From contig JAFWCP010000414.1 in the NCBI GenBank assembly GCA_017536845.1, positions 1 through 6,679 of the forward strand: a DNA stretch of 6,679 nt, read 5' to 3'. A program made the translations under genes and the position numbers. A model generated the notes under the pieces. That model did no database searches and was not told the origin of the DNA. It saw nothing but the letters and a program-made list of their open reading frames with translations. Numbering within the stretch: position 1 is the first letter of the stretch; each line of letters opens with the position of its first letter. Positions 5,344-6,679 of the stretch are shown piece by piece. This stretch comes from Solobacterium sp. Its GTDB lineage: Bacteria; Bacillota_I; Bacilli_A; Erysipelotrichales; Erysipelotrichaceae.

Positions 5344-6679
5344 ATGTCTAAATTCATGAACAACATCAAGAAGGCTTCCATCCTGGCACTTTCTCTGGGA
5401 ATGTCGGCAGTCCTGCTGGGCTGCGGCGGTAACGGCGGCGGTGGCGGCGGCGGTACAGCTGCCAACACATCTGTAGATCCTGCAGATCTCGCATTCCCGT
5501 TAGCGGAAACAGCGACCATCAAGGGTCTGACAAATTATCCGGCAGGCACAGAGTCTGATCCGAACAAGCGTACAATCTTCAAGAGACTTGAAGAACAGAC
5601 AAATGTCCATGTTGACTGGAAGACCATCCAGGGCGACCAGTGGGGCGAAAGATTTCCCTCGAAATGGCCAACCTGAAGACTCTGCCTGACTTCGTCTTCA
5701 ATGCAGGCTTCAGCGACACTGACCTGCTCAAGTATGCGAAGCAGGGTGTTATCATCAATGTTGAAGATTACATCGACAAGTACATGCCGAACCTCTGCAA
5801 GGTTTTCGAGCAGGCGCCTGAATACAGAGCAATGTGCACAGACGCTGACGGTCATATCTGGGCTCTGCCTTGGATTGAACAGCTCGGTTATGAAAAGACA
5901 GCCATCCAGACTGTCGGTTACATGAGCTTCATCAACAAGAACTGGCTCGACTTCCTCAAGCTCGACATGCCGACAACTGTTGATGAATTCGAACAGGTTC
6001 TGATCGCGTTCAGGGACAATGCTGATGCTCTGAAGAAGGAATTCAACATTGACGGCGACATCATTCCGCTGGCCTGCATCATGAACGACGGCGACCAGGA
6101 TCCTACCATCCTGATCAACGGCTTCGGCGAAGGCTATGGCGATCCTGACAGAGGCAGACACCTTGCTGTTACCGATGACAAGAAGGTCATCTGCGTTGCT
6201 ACAACAGAAGGCTTCAAGAAGGGTATCGACTGGCTCCACAAGCTGAACGCTGAAGGCCTCATGGACCCTGAAGCATTCACTCAGGAATGGTCCACATACG
6301 TTGCCAAGGGCAAGAGCGGCCGTTATGGCGTCTGCTTCTCCTGGGACGTTGCGAACATTGCTCAGGTCTCCATGGATGACCTGGTTGCCGGCAAGAGCTG
6401 GGTACCGCTCCCTGCACTGACAGCTGATGTCAGAAACATCACTCCGGCAAACGGCTCCTTCACTTCCGGTTTCGACCGCGGCCGCTGCGTTGTTACATCT
6501 GTCTGCTCCAACCCTGCACTCGTCTGCGCATGGCTCGACCAGATGTATGATCCGTTCCAGTCCCCGCAGAACAACTGGGGTACTTACGGTGAAGACGACG
6601 AATTCGATATCTTCGAACTCGGTGAAAACAGCAAGGGCGAAAAGATGCTCAAGCACACATGGCTGGGCGATGCTTCCCC
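5344..6679 (+). pseudogene. lplA: LplA-like sugar-binding lipoprotein gene, frameshifted and running off the right edge
   Basis: This encodes the extracellular lipoprotein that would capture the sugar for the two permeases. Residues 1-26 are a lipoprotein signal peptide (K9-K10, hydrophobic 11-25) ending in the lipobox LLGC with Cys27 as the lipid anchor, then a glycine-rich linker (28-37). The mature part begins LAFPLAETATIKGLTNYP. Codon 102 (GAA, 5647-5649) is the last in frame: the next bases read AG-ATT where AAG-ATT is expected, so one A is missing and the first frame stops at 5674-5676. From 5652 the other frame is open for 342 codons to the window end, with family-like stretches such as DGHIWALPWIEQLGYEK (from 5847) and INKNWLDFLKLDMPTTVDEF. 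The restored product is at least 445 residues and would still be incomplete. The gene is dead if the deletion is real, functional if it is a sequencing error. Confidence 0.9.
5647..5652 (+). other. Frameshift point in the substrate-binding protein gene
   Basis: GAAAGA here should probably read GAAAAGA: one base lost from a run of A. Adding one A joins QWGE to K-ISLEMANLKTLPDF, a natural continuation. No canonical slippery heptamer is in phase with the upstream codons. Confidence 0.8.

Noticed and set aside
5640..5660. Programmed -1 frameshift in the binding-protein gene
   Set aside because: The shift needed is -1, but no X-XXY-YYZ slippery heptamer is in phase; TTTCCC is present but aligned as whole codons. 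Binding proteins of this family are not known to use frameshifting, and a lost A explains the change simply.
5535..6656. A 373-codon open frame on the minus strand opposite the binding-protein gene
   Set aside because: It is the mirror of a well-supported coding frame whose codon use avoids stops on the opposite strand. It has no ribosome binding site or recognisable domain, and the plus strand encodes clear binding-protein motifs across the same bases.

Overview
The window looks like a piece of a Bacillota (Firmicutes) chromosome, probably from an anaerobic, gut-type Clostridia or Erysipelotrichia relative. The reasons are strong AAAGGAGG-type ribosome binding sites, a DUF624 (YesL-like) protein, an MsmK/UgpC-type ATPase with a lysine-rich insert, and an LplB/YtcP/LplA-style importer. 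The family assignment is inference only. The region is a carbohydrate uptake locus built around one divergent control region.

Left half (minus strand, read right to left): a LacI-family regulator (3080-2034), a DUF624 membrane protein (2017-1364) and a single-pass membrane-anchored protein of unknown function (1367-624) form a tight operon, with a 16-bp gap and then an ATGA overlap. After a 112-bp gap comes the start of an MsmK/UgpC-like sugar ABC ATPase (511 to beyond the left edge).

Centre (3081-3444): a 364-bp divergent intergenic region. It holds three CG-centred, LacI-type operator candidates whose centres are exactly 21 bp apart, a second recurring motif (GCAAATGC, three copies), one candidate promoter facing each way, and a short leader hairpin before the importer operon.

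Right half (plus strand): an LplB-like permease (3445-4389), a YtcP-like permease (4403-5311) and an LplA-like lipoprotein substrate-binding protein (5344 to beyond the right edge). The natural model is that the binding protein captures an oligosaccharide, the two permeases form the channel, the ATPase at the left powers import, and the LacI protein senses a sugar or sugar phosphate and controls both directions.

Two oddities stand out. The YtcP gene has an in-frame TAG at codon 4 of its only full-length reading frame. The binding-protein gene has a one-base deletion near codon 103 that throws it out of frame, although the following 342 codons are intact. Either this importer operon is freshly inactivated in this strain or the assembly carries two single-base errors. 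I see no RNA genes, mobile elements or CRISPR arrays. Most of the window is a recognisable sugar-import locus; the phased operator array, the second motif and the two lesions are the parts that deserve attention.
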